Assembly: GCA_029204225.1 (NCBI GenBank)
Contig: CM055102.1
Location: forward strand, 24,771,390 to 24,835,389
DNA length: 64,000 nt
Direction: 5' to 3'
DNA from: Diphasiastrum complanatum
Lineage: Eukaryota > Streptophyta > Lycopodiopsida > Lycopodiales > Lycopodiaceae
Under the pieces are notes generated by a model. It was not told where the DNA came from. It was given only the letters and a program-made list of their open reading frames with translations, and did no database searches. Position 1 is the stretch's first letter. Each line of letters opens with the position of its first letter. The translations under genes were made by a program, and so were the position numbers. Below, one piece after another: positions 11,380 through 23,698 of the stretch.

Positions 11380-11560
11380 ACTAATCTAACCTTCACTCTT
11401 ATCCTACCATACTTAACCCTAACCCAAACCCCAATCCTAATCTTCTCTAACATCTAACCAAAAACCTATTGCATGTCCACAATCCATAAATCTAACTATG
11501 AAATCTTAACCCATAATCATAAAATCTAAAATCCTAACTCTAACCCTTACTTCACTCCAA
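11380..11560. repeat. Degenerate CCTAA-rich, telomere-like stretch
   Basis: This strand-asymmetric C/A/T run contains ACTTAACCCTAACCCAAACCCC and many CTAA, CCTAA and CTCTAACCC variants, with almost no G. It could be an eroded interstitial telomere-like repeat or simple low-complexity DNA. Confidence 0.45.
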
Positions 11561-11639
11561 ACAAACTACTAAAGCACTTCCGAATATACAATGTTTTGAG
11601 TGCACCTAGCGACTCCTGCCACATCGGTAAATTGGTCGT

Positions 11640-13085
11640 CACTGTCACTAATAAATACTCGTACACTTGTTACATTTCACAGTCATGATACTGCCACATG
11701 CAGTTGACAATGACTAAATACAGGGCGTGGCAACTACAATCCAATAGTGTCCATAGTTTGTCCTTGCGCCTTGTTCATTGTCATGGCGAAAGCCGCTCTA
11801 ATAGGGAATTGTACTCTCTGCAATTCAAATGACAAATCCGAATTGCTCGGCACTAAAGGGATCCGTGGAATGAGAACTCTACTCCCTATATTCTTCCCAG
11901 TCACTATCTCCGCCTCTATGACCTATATGCCCAATCTACGAATGATAAGTCTCGTACCATTGCACAATCCCTTGTGTGCGATGCTATCGACCGCAACAAC
12001 ATCACTATCATCCCAACCTTCAACACCAACTTATGTGGAGGGCATCCACTCGGTTGCAAGTTGTTCAAAAACTCTATTGGGTACACATCAGAGTCATCAT
12101 GCTCAACCACGCTATTAGCACTATAAGACGTGCAAGCATCACCAGGAAGTGGCTCAACAACTTTCAAATTGATCTCATCCACATTTTTGTTCAACGGGGT
12201 CAATATTGCACGGCTTCTTAAAAAATCATCATCCATGTCATGGTGTGCAATATCGAGAAAAGTGAATGAAATTAATTTACACATTGCGCATCCTTAGACA
12301 TATACACTCTACCAAAGAAATCAAATTCAACCCACATTGCATGACTGTTGGCTCACTACCATCTCCAATACTCAGCAAATACTCTGCGGACCGCAACTAC
12401 TCGTTCCTATTGGCTCCCTCCACACCCATAATGCTCATGTTCGTTGACAGATTGTGCACCTCCATATACTTTCACAAACGCAAACTCTTCAGTGAAGTGC
12501 TGACAATCTGTGCACGACTGCCTTGTCATACCACTGGGAGCACCTGACGGAAATCACCACAAAAAATGATCCAAATGGAGTATCAATACCTAATGTGTCA
12601 TGTAGAAACCGATCCACACACTCGATGGTATACTTATGTACCATGGGAGCCTCGTCCCAAATAATGAGTCGACATGCCATCAAAAGCTTACCTAACGGAG
12701 ACTATTTCAAGATGTTGCATGTTGAGATTTTGTTCAATTCTATCGAAGGAATCCTAAATCTAGAGTGTGCGGTCCTACTCCCAATGCAGCATTCCTCGAC
12801 GATGCAATTGCTAGTGCTATCCAACCTTGTGCACGCACATATGACAACATGACACTATAGAGAAACGTCTTACCCATACCACTCGGAACATCTACAAAGA
12901 ATGGTCAAAAATCACATGTTGAGCCACATTCAATCTCTCGATGTCAGCCTCTACCTTTGAAAGAGTCTCATCGAGAAATATCTCTTCACGAAATAGTGGA
13001 GAAAACTTAACATCGCTATCGGAAAGTGTGACTCCAAAATTTGTCAACGACTTTCTCGATGCCTGCATGTGCGTCTCCACGTTAG
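11640..13085 (-). pseudogene. Helitron-type PIF1 helicase C-terminal region, decayed
   Basis: Read right to left on the minus strand it shows ordered PIF1/Helitron helicase motifs. They are a Walker A-like PSGMGKTFLY (about 12860-12895; the usual G-x-x-G-x-GKT has one changed position), Walker B LIIWDEAPM (about 12650-12675), AILTPLNKNVDEIN with YPIEFLNNLQPSG (about 12000-12200), and the late motifs RAAFAMTMNKAQGQT and FSHCQLHVA (about 11690-11800). Several frameshifts and stops are present. The Rep (HUH) nuclease and Helitron termini were not found. The right side is cut by the Copia LTR at 13093. In a live element this would unwind DNA during rolling-circle transposition. Confidence 0.85.
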
Positions 13086-13092
13086 AAGAGCC

Positions 13093-14436
<1,344 letters not shown>

Positions 14437-14448
14437 TGGTATCAGAGC
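14437..14448 (+). other. Copia primer-binding site (TGGTATCAGAGC)
   Basis: This is the tRNA-Met-complementary sequence common in plant Copia and chromovirus elements, directly after the LTR end. Confidence 0.9.
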
Positions 14449-14725
14449 ATTCCATTCTTATATCAGAGATTCTATCATAGTATCAGTGCTAGATTACTAT
14501 TTTCTTTATCTGAACCGTCACAGTATCAGATCTGTGATCTCTATCAGGGCATAATACCATTTCGATATCACAACAAAATCTCTAATACTTGATATCTTTC
14601 GCGATATCAAATTGATATCATACTCTTCAGTTCTTTTTGACCTTTCAGTATCAGAGAATTGATTTCCTATTGTTGGCATTACTGCATCTTAGTGTCATCG
14701 ATACAATCGACACTCTAAGTTCCAG

Positions 14726-16233
14726 ATGGATTCTCAAAGTAAAGCTGGTCTTATCGCAGACTAGCTGAATGGATCCAATTATCATTTGTAGAAATTTAAG
14801 ATGAAGACCTTGCTAATCGCCAGCAAATTATTGGATGTTGTTACAGGTACAGAAGTAAATCCTAAAGATGATGACTCAAAGTGAAAATCGATGGACGGTA
14901 AAGCTTTCGCGTTTATTATCCTCAATATATCAGATACACAGATTGGACACATAGCTGAAGCTACAACTTCAAAAGATGTTTGGGACATCTTGAACTCACT
15001 ATATGAAATGAGGGATGTAACTACGAAGTTACATCTACGAAGAGAATTCTTCACATTCAAAATGTCTACTGGTGATTCTCTTCATAGTCACATTAACTAG
15101 TCTAAGAATCTCTTGCAACAGATGGCCGTGTTGGATCAGTCATAGACGATCAAGATGCAATTATGACATTGCTTTCAAGCTTGCCCTCTACATATGAGAA
15201 CTGGGTGATGATCATATCGACATACTCAGATTTACTCTTACTAGAGTTATCACTATGTTGATGCAAGAAGACAATAGAAGAAGTCAAGACACTTCGTCTA
15301 CTTCCTCCTCTCAGGCTCTATATGTCAACAAAGGCTCTAAGCGACAGAAGTAGAAAAGCTCCAAGAAGGCTGCAACGAATCAAAAATAGACTCAAAGTCA
15401 AGCACAATCATCAAATCCACAATCAAAGAAGAAGATGTTTTGTAGGTATTGCAAGCACAATAACCATGAGATCAAGGATTGTCGAATTCTCCAAGCAAAG
15501 AATGCAGCCAAGCAACCTGATCAACAAGCAAACACAGTTTCATCATCTCCCCAGGTCGAAGTGGACGAAGGCGCATTCATGGTCAAAGATCAAAGTGCAT
15601 TTTTCTATGATTCATGGTTTCTGGATTTTGGAGCAACTCAACACATGAGCAATCAACATGAGATCTTTTACTCCTACATGCCTTACAACACGAACAAATT
15701 TGTTCATCTTGCTGACAATAGTACTCACACGATTGAAGGTGAAGGTACTGTAAGATTGCGATTTGAGCATGATCAATTCAAATCACTATCAAAGGTCTTA
15801 TATGTTTCTAAACTCTCTACAAATCTGTTATCAGTAAGTAGAATTACATATTTAGGTCATAAGGTAGAATTTGAATATGATCAATGCAAAATTATTGATA
15901 GGAGTAATAAGATCCTTGCACTCGGCAAGAGGCAGGGTTACTTATATAGATTTGCACATTGCTATTCTGAGTCTAGTCAAGCTTTGAAAACCTTTGTTCT
16001 AGTCAATAAAGCATTACTATCGCATCATCGCTTAGGACACTTGAATTACGCATCTGTTTTAAACATGTCTAGACAATCCATGGTTCTTGATCTCGACTAT
16101 CCTTCTGGTAAGGTCGATCTCCCTGTGTGTCATAGCTGCATCTTTGGAAAGCAGACTAGGATTTCTTTTAGATCAAACCATAGGCATGCAGCAAAAGATC
16201 TGTCAGATGTTGTTCATACAGATATATGTGGAA
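14726..16233 (+). pseudogene. Copia gag-protease-pre-integrase, disrupted
   Basis: Gag starts at the ATG at 14726, but in-frame stops follow almost at once (14763 and later). A Gag core slice is open at 14891-15100 (TSKDVWDILNSLYEMRDVTTK). A second open stretch, 15435-16233, holds the knuckle CRYCKHNNHEIKDC, the protease site WFLDFGATQHM (the catalytic D-S-G has become D-F-G) and the pre-integrase block (SHHRLGHLNYASV, then CHSCIFGKQTRISF). It ends at HTDICG, where the Gypsy element cuts it. The changed protease site and the stops make it dead as written. Confidence 0.9.
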
Positions 16234-17324
16234 TGTTACATACCTATGTAATTAGCAGTACTTCAGACCCCTCATAGTCCATTTAGTGTTGGGGGCTATA
16301 TGGCAAGGTACCCTTAGGATTAAGGGTATGTGCCCTTGGATAAGGACAGACAAGTGACTATACCTTAGTTGGAGGTATGGGGTCACGTGACCCTTGGATA
16401 AGGGGTACCCTTACTATTAAGGGTAGGTGCCTTAGATTAAGGTACTAGTGTCCTTGATTAAGGGCAGGTAGGTGTCTATGCCTTGGATGGAGGTATGGAA
16501 CCTAGTGAGGTGTTAGAAAGTCATTGGATGACTATTTCTCTAAACCTTGGGCCTCAACCTTGAACCATATCACTTTATTGGTCTAGGACCAAAGTATACT
16601 TGCACAACTTGGGCAATGGGACCTAGTAGGAGGTGCCCTTTTAAAGTGTCCATTGAGTTCCCAACTCCCACAGGAAAGGCATTCAAAGAGTCATAGGTTA
16701 TGGAAGGAGTCTCTTGACATTCCATAAGCCTATGGAGGCTCTTGGAGGTTCTCTAACTCCCCTAGGCTTCTCTCTCTCTCTCATTGGATGAGCATGGAAC
16801 TCCATAGTGCATTGGAGGGGTCCATGGGCCATCTATATGAGGGTAGTAGGGCGCCCATTGTGGGGGGGGGGGGGGGGGGAGATCTCTCTTGTTTGCTTGG
16901 CTTATGCTCTAGTGTTGCTACTAGTGTGTAGAGTGCTTTCTTGTGGTAGTATGCTTGAGGTTTGGATCTTGCTTATGGTATGGGACATAAGTAGGGTTTG
17001 GATCTTGAGTATGCTATGGAGTGTTGTGGTATGCTTGTGATTTGTTTATGGTTAGCAAGGGGGTGCTAGATAGGTCTTGCTTGGAGCCTGGATCTAGCTA
17101 TGGTTGGGTGGTGATTACTTGAGGCCAGCTTGTTATCTATCTTTGTGTTTAAAGAGTAGGGACACAGGTGGAGGAGAGATCCTTGGAGGCTTGCAGATCC
17201 TTACTTGCAGGTGGAGGCATCCTAGTTTGGAGTTGGGAAGCATCTTGAGGCTTGCAGGTTGCTTGGAGGACATTTGGAGGCTCTACCTTGGATTTGGAAG
17301 ACTTCCTCACCTCTATTTGTAAAA
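16234..17324 (+). repeat. 5' LTR of Gypsy chromovirus
   Basis: It begins TGTTACATACC and ends TTTGTAAAA, so the terminal dinucleotides are TG...AA rather than TG...CA. The front half is rich in short hairpins of the form CCCTT...AAGGG. It contains an 18-base G run (16862-16879) against 12 bases in the 3' copy. Confidence 0.88.
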
Positions 17325-17325
17325 G

Positions 17326-17337
17326 TGGTATCAGAGC
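17326..17337 (+). other. Gypsy primer-binding site (TGGTATCAGAGC)
   Basis: It lies one base beyond the LTR end and has the tRNA-Met type also used by the Copia element here. Confidence 0.9.
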
Positions 17338-18175
17338 TAGACAAATGATGGTAACCTTTCTAACCTTCTTCAAGTTCTATTAAGATCACCAACTAATTTT
17401 TTTTTTTTGGGAAAGATTATAGGCTTTTCTAGTTGTAGGAAGCTTGTAGTTGAAGTACCCAATGAATCTAGTTCTCTTTGGAAGAGAATAGTGATGCTTA
17501 TAGAATTGTTTAGGGGCTGATTTTTGATAATGTTAGAGAAGTTTTAAAGTGGGCTTTGGGTTTTTAAAAGTTTTGAAAAAAGATTTGTGGGATAGGTAGA
17601 GGAAGTCTTCCTCTACATACACAAAATTTTTTTGGCAAAAAGATTGATGTGTAACTTTGTGCATAAAACAAGTTCTGAAATTTTGTTTTTTGTCATTTTG
17701 AAGTTCTGATTTTCAGACCTGTAAATCTGAAAATCAGATTTGAAAATTGAAGTTTTCATAAAGCTTCATTAGTTATCCATTTCTAGACACTAGTTTCTTG
17801 GTTTTGGAAATCTAGAATAGTGAGAAATGTGAGAATTTTGGTTGCTTTTGAAATGACAAATAGAATTGGAATGGGAATGGAATGGGAACTTTATGTAAAC
17901 ATTAGCTTGGAATAGTTGATTGAAGTTTACATAAAGATTTGGTTTTCATTTTTGCTTTTGATTAAGGTAAATGTAGCTTCTTGTTGTTTTTCTCTTAAGC
18001 TTGGATGAAGTTTGCAAATAGTAGGCTTGGATTGAGCTTACAAACAATAAGATTGAATGATTAGAAGTAAATACTTTTTATTTGCATTGGATGTAACAAT
18101 TGAAGCATTTCTATCATTCTAATTTGAGCACTTGTTGTTGTATTTGCATAATAGGAAAACACACAAGCAACCCCA
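17338..18175 (+). other. Gypsy untranslated leader
   Basis: About 840 bases separate the PBS and the gag ATG. No long frame is present. Confidence 0.7.
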
Positions 18176-21100
18176 ATGGATCAAACCAATGAAAACCCAA
18201 CATTTGATCTATCAAACCCATCCAATGTGGCACAAGCTCTTGAACTATTATACCAACAAATTCAAGCCACTAATAAACAACTTCTTGAAACTAATCAAAG
18301 AAACCAAGACTTAGAGTCTAGGTTAGCCAATCAGAAGAAACATGTAGTTCCACCTCCTGTAAAAGTGTTTAAGGGGGAGAAGAAGGATAGGAACTTACAA
18401 GTGGTAAGTTCTTGGCTGAATGTTTGGAGCAAATACTTTGCCATGAATAAGTTCCCTGAATCTGAGAAGTTATCCACTATCACTATGTTCCTTGAAGGAA
18501 GAGCCTTAGTTTGGTGGGATGACTTAGTTGCAAAGGGCAATCAACCTTGTACATGGGATGAATTTTGCAAGCTTTTTAGGGATTATTTTCTACCACTTTT
18601 AGATGACTATGAACACTTCCAAAAGTTTAGTCATCTAACCATGAATAAAGGTTTGGAATAGTTTATTCAAGATTTTCATGAGTACCTGAATCCACTTTAT
18701 AGTGATATTCCGCCTAAGGTACAAATATTAATGTTTATTGATGGGTTACCAAAAGATTATGAAGTGGATGTTCGTAGGAACCATCCAAAAACCATAGAAG
18801 ATGCTATTAGGGCTGCAAAATACTTTGATGGCACACCTAAGCCACCTAGGGGTCAACAGCCTAATGAGCAGAAAAAAGGTTTTCAAATTAAGAGGAAGGA
18901 TAGGGAAGTTGTTAATGAAACACATCCCAATTCCAACAATCCTAAGAAAATAAAAAAAAACTTTAAAAAACATCATGGTGGCAATGATAAAGCTGAAGCT
19001 CGTAAGAAGAACCTGTGCTTCAAGTGCAATGGCGAGGGTCACCTTGCACGTGATTGCGTCAAAAAACAAGCTTCAACCTCAGGTAATCTATCTCGAAGTA
19101 ATGAGATGGATGTTTGTTTCCTTAGTTCTTTAGTTTTTGGTCCTAATGACCTTATTTGCATTAAAGGTAAAGTTAATGATCAAGTTGTTAATGTTCTTTT
19201 TGACACGGGATCCACTCATAACTTTATTAATGTAAATTTGGTGCAGACGCTAAATCTTCCTACCAAAAAAAGTGAAAAAAAATACCGTGTGACAATGGCA
19301 TTGGGAAGTAATTCCGATTTGATGGATTTTATTGTTCCTGATGTAGAATTGCACATTCAGGATTACTCTGAAAAACTAGAATTCCATGTTGTTCAATTAG
19401 CTAATGTAGATATTGTTCTTGGGCAACAATGGCATTTTGATAAGAACAAATCATTGAGAATTGATTTTGTTGAAAAATCTTTATCTTTTATGCATGAGAA
19501 TTCTTTAATTAAGATCAAGGCTAGTTTAAGTGTTGACACTAAAAATGTTAACCCTTATTCTAAACATGAACTTAATTCTATTATGAAGAATTCTGATTTT
19601 AAAGTTTATTTATGTTTTCATAATAATATCATTTGCTCCAATGATGAAGAACTTAACATAAATGCCATGAATATACCCAGTGAGAACACTTCAGAATTTG
19701 AAGCCTATAATGAACTTAGGCAGGAATTCAATGATGTTTTTTTAGACCTTCCTATAGGTTTACCACCAGAAAGGACAGTTGATCATAAAATTGACCTAAT
19801 ACCTGGAGCAATTCCAATTGCACAGCGTCCTTATAGGATGAGTGCATCGGAAGAGGCTGAGGTAAATAGGCAATTACATGATTACCTGAAAAAGGGGAGG
19901 GTACAACCTAGTAAGTCTCCTTGGGCATGACCAGTGGTTCTGGTGGCCAAGAAGGATGGGACTATAAGGTTTTGCGTTGACTATAAGAAATTGAACAAGG
20001 TAACTGTTAAAAATAGATATCCACTGTCGCGGATGGATGATCTAATAGACTATCTTGGTGGTGCTGGGTACTTTACCAAGATAAATTTAAGATCGGGCTA
20101 CCATCAGATACGCATTAAGGCAGAAGATATACCAAAAACCGGGTTTCGAACTCGCTTCGGTCACTACGAATTTTTGGTGTTGCCTTTTGGTTTGACCAAT
20201 GCACCGGCAACTTTCCAACAAATGATGAACGATTTGTTCAGGCCATATTTGGGAAGATTCGTAGTGGTATTCTTAGATGATATCCTAGTGTTCAGTAAGA
20301 CTTTGGCGGAACATAAAGAGCATCTTAGGATTGTCTTGGACATTCTAAGAAGGGAAAAGCTCTTTGCCAAGGAGTCTAAGTGTGACTTTTTTGCTAAGGA
20401 ATTGTCCTACTTGGGACATAAGATTTCTGAACAGGGGGTGGAGATTGAGGCTGATCGTATCCAGAGGGTTATTGATTGGCCTATTCTCACCACAGTTCGG
20501 GAAATCAAGTCTTTTTTGGAGTTTGTGGGATTTTTTCGTCGGCATATTCCCCAATTTGCTCGATTGGCATTTCCCCTTACCCAGGCCTTGAAAGGCTATA
20601 AGAAGCTAAGCCGGAGGGCTAAGAGTCCACTAGTGGTGTGGACGGAGGATATGAATAATTGTTTTGAGTTGCTTAAGAAAACTGTCACTTCGGCACCAAT
20701 ACTAATCATTGGCGATCCTAATAAGACTTTTGTGGTTAGGACCGATGCCAGTGATTATGGTATTGGAGCTGTTTTGATGCAGGATGGACATCCTGTGGCT
20801 TATGAAAGCAAGAAACTCAATCCTGCTCAGTCTAGGTATTGTACCTATGAGAAGGAACTGTTTGCAATTGTTCATTCCTTGAAAATTTGGCGACATTATT
20901 TGTATGGAGCCAAATTTGAAGTTTTGATGGATCATCAGACTCTTCGATATATCTGTGATGCTACAGATTTAAAGGGGAGGCAAGCTAGATGGGCTGTGTT
21001 GATGCAAATCTTTGACTCTTCTATACGTTATTGTAAAGGAAGTCAAAATACTCTAGCGGATGCTTTGAGTCGGTTACCGGTTATTAATCAGTTGTGCTTT

Positions 21101-22348
21101 ACTGTTATAGAACCGGAGTTGTTTCAATCTTTTCAAGGACTATATGAGTCCGATCCTTTTTTTGAAAAGTATTGGCAACAAGTACTTTTGGGGGTCGATT
21201 CAGGGCTGCAAGATTTCTCAAATCAGGGAAAGACTGAAACGGATTGCCTAATTCGAAACGGGATTTTGTTTCGTAAAGGAAAGGTGTGTGTACCGGAGAA
21301 TGACACTGTAAGGGCCCAAATCTTGCATGAGTGTCATGATAGTCCATGCGCAGGACATCTGGGTATACAAAGAACACTTGACTTAGTTCGAAGGCAATTT
21401 TGGTGGCCTAAGATGAAAAGTCAGGTAGAGGTCTATGTACTTAAATGTACTAAGTGCCAGTTAAATAAAACAGAGAGGCTAAAAGCTAGTGGCCTATTAC
21501 ATCCTTTAGATATTCCTACCGGAAAGTGCGAAAGTATATCTATGGATTTTGTGGTCGGGCTTCCACATACAGGGAAGGGCCACGATTCGGTTTGGGTCAT
21601 TGTTGACAGACTTACGAAGTTTGCTCAATTTATCCCAACGAAAACTACTGTTAAAGCTTCAGAACTAGCTCAACTGTTTGTTGAGAAGCTTTTTCGACTA
21701 TACGGGCTGCCTCGCGATATTTTCAGTGACCGTGACCCAAAATTCATAGGGAATTTTTGGCAAGCAGTATTTGAAAAGTTGGAAACAACTTTAAGTTTAA
21801 GTTCTACATATCATCCGGAATCAGACGGTCAAACAAAAAGGGCCAATCAGACGATGGAGGATATGCTTCGAGCATATGTGGGCCATCGGCAGTCTGATTG
21901 GGAACATCACCTTCCACTGGTGGAATTTGCATATAACAGTGCAAAACATTCAGCAACCGGATTCAGCCCTTTCATGCTTATGTATGGTTTTCAACCTCGA
22001 TCACCAATTAGTGTTGGCATGAAAAACCTACGGGTGCAAGCTGCAGCTGATTTCCTTGTGGATATGCAAGAAATGTTACAGCTGGCTAAAGATAGCATAA
22101 GAAGTGCCCAGGACAGGGCAAGGCACTATGCTGATCTATCTCGGAAGCACAAGGTATTCATGGTCAACGATTGGGTGTTTTTGAGAGTCCCTAGTCACTC
22201 TAGGGGCTTGAAAACTATTAAGTGTGCAAAGTTGGCACCTAGGTATTGCGGTCCTTTTAAGGTTATCCAAGTGATAAACAAGGTCGCATACAAACTAGAA
22301 CTTTCAGCTAACGTTGGAATTCATCCTGTTTCCACGTTAGTGAGTTGA
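18176..22348 (+). pseudogene. Gypsy gag-pol polyprotein with two in-frame stops
   Basis: One frame runs from the ATG at 18176 to 22348 and is interrupted only by TAG at 18659 and TGA at 19928. In order: Gag core (FLEGRALVWWDDLVAKGN), CCHC knuckle [14 protein letters not shown] (19016-19057), aspartic protease [10 protein letters not shown] (DTGS at 19202), RT with the FLDD active site (20270-20281), RNase H (RTDASDYGIGAVL), integrase zinc finger (HECHDSPCAGH ... KCTKCQLNK), and the integrase core with its D...D...E residues (MDFVVGLP; FSDRDPKF; HPESDGQT). The TGA lies exactly where a Ser codon is usual between WA and P-V-V-L-V. A single-base loss near 22330 moves the tail into another frame. 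It therefore cannot make the full polyprotein. Confidence 0.93.
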
Positions 22349-22560
22349 AACCCTCGTTGGGGGTTGGGGAGACCCTGGTCCCTGTGGAAGATCTAGTGGA
22401 ACTTCTTCGTGATGAGTCCGTGAGTGGACCACCTGAACCCGAGGTAATTGTCAATAGCCGGCAGAGAACTCTACGGAGTAGAGTGCTTCGGGAATTTTTA
22501 GTCAGGTGGAGGGGCAAATCAGAAGAGGAGGATACCTGGGAAAAGGAGGCTGATCTCTAG
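22345..22560 (+). pseudogene. Chromodomain tail of the Gypsy integrase, out of frame
   Basis: The sequence reads SRVLREFLVRWRGKSEEEDT followed by a W, a chromodomain with the aromatic/hydrophobic cage pattern. The start at 22345 is only where the frame opens; in the parent element it continued from integrase. In the chromovirus clade such domains are thought to guide integration toward particular histone marks. Confidence 0.85.
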
Positions 22561-22603
22561 AAGAATTTTTCAAATTTTTTCTTACAAGGAAAAATTCAAG
22601 TTT

Positions 22604-22615
22604 AGGGGGAAGGAA
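22604..22615 (+). other. Gypsy polypurine tract
   Basis: AGGGGGAAGGAA directly precedes the 3' LTR; this is the expected primer for plus-strand DNA synthesis. Confidence 0.85.
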
Positions 22616-23698
22616 TGTTACATACCTATGTAACTAGCAGTACTTCAGACCCCTCATAGTCCATTTAGTGTTGGGGGCTATATGGCAAGGTACCCTTAGG
22701 ATTAAGGGTATGTGCCCTTGGATAAGGGCAGGCAAGTGACTATACCTTAGTTGGAGGTATGGGGTCACGTGACCCTTGGATAAGGGGTACCCTTACTATT
22801 AAGAGTAGGTGCCTTAGATTAAGGTACTAGTGTCCTTGATTAAGGGTAGGTAGGTGTCTATGCCTTGGATGGAGGTATGGAACCTAGTGAGGTGTTAGAA
22901 AGTCATTGGATGACTATTTCTCTAAACCTTGGGCCTCAACTTTGAACCATATCACTTTATTGGTCTAGGACCATAGTATACTTGCACAACTTGGGCAATG
23001 GGATCTAGTAGAAGGGCGCCCTTCTAAAGTGTCCATTGAGTTCCCAACTCCCACAAGAAAGGCATTCAAAAAGTCATAGGTTATGGAAGGAGTCTCTTGA
23101 CATTCCATAAGCCTATGGAGGCTCTTGGAGATTCTTTAACTCCCCTAGGCTTCTCTCTCTCTCATTGGATGAGCATGGAACTCCATAGTGCATTGGAGGG
23201 GTCCATGGGCCATCTATATGAGGGTAGTAGGGCGCCCATTGTGGGGGGGGGGGGAGATCTCTCTTGTTTGCTTGGCTTATGCTCTAGTTTGCTACTAGTG
23301 TGTAGAGTGCTTTCTTGTGGTAGTATGCTTGAGGTTTGGATCTTGCTTATGGTATGGGACATAAGTAGGGTTTGGATCTTGAGTATGCTATGGAGTGTTG
23401 TGGTATGCTTGTGATTTGTTTATGGTTAGCAAGGGGGTGCTAGATAGGTCTTGCTTGGAGCTTGGATCTAGCTATGGTTGGGTGGTGAATACTTGAGGCC
23501 AGCTTGTTATCTATCTTTGTGTTTAAAGAGTAGGGACACAGGTGGAGGAGAGATCCTTGGAGGCTTGCAGATCCTTACTTGCAGGTGGAGGCATCCTAGC
23601 TTGGAGTTGGGAAGCATCTTGAAGCTTGCAGGTTGCTTGGAGGACATTTGGAGGCTCTACCCTGGATTTGGAGGACTTTCTCACCTCTACTTGTAAAA
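22616..23698 (+). repeat. 3' LTR of Gypsy chromovirus
   Basis: It begins TGTTACATACC and ends CTTGTAAAA, followed by TGGACC of the host Copia integrase. It differs from the 5' LTR by few substitutions and by the length of the G run (23243-23254). Confidence 0.9.

Larger units (their letters stand above)
16234..23698 (+). mobile_element. Near-complete Ty3/Gypsy chromovirus, 7.5 kb
   Basis: LTRs at 16234-17324 and 22616-23698 look about 98 percent alike over the first 200 bases compared by eye. PBS is at 17326, gag-pol at 18176-22348, chromodomain tail at 22345-22560 and polypurine tract at 22604-22615. Flanks TGGAA and TGGAC share TGGA, and the host Copia reads on across the site, giving a target duplication with one change. 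The only coding lesions seen are two in-frame stops and one single-base frameshift near 22330. The insertion is young compared with its host Copia. Confidence 0.93.

Noticed and set aside
10920-11384. Met/Cys/Val/Tyr-rich frames on both strands
   Set aside because: Translations of the CATA/CACA microsatellite.
17104-17373. Short open frames inside the Gypsy LTRs (also 23478-23711)
   Set aside because: They occur in non-coding LTR DNA, in both LTR copies, with no recognisable domain.
18331-21377. Minus-strand frames under the Gypsy gag-pol
   Set aside because: Shadows of the coding strand.
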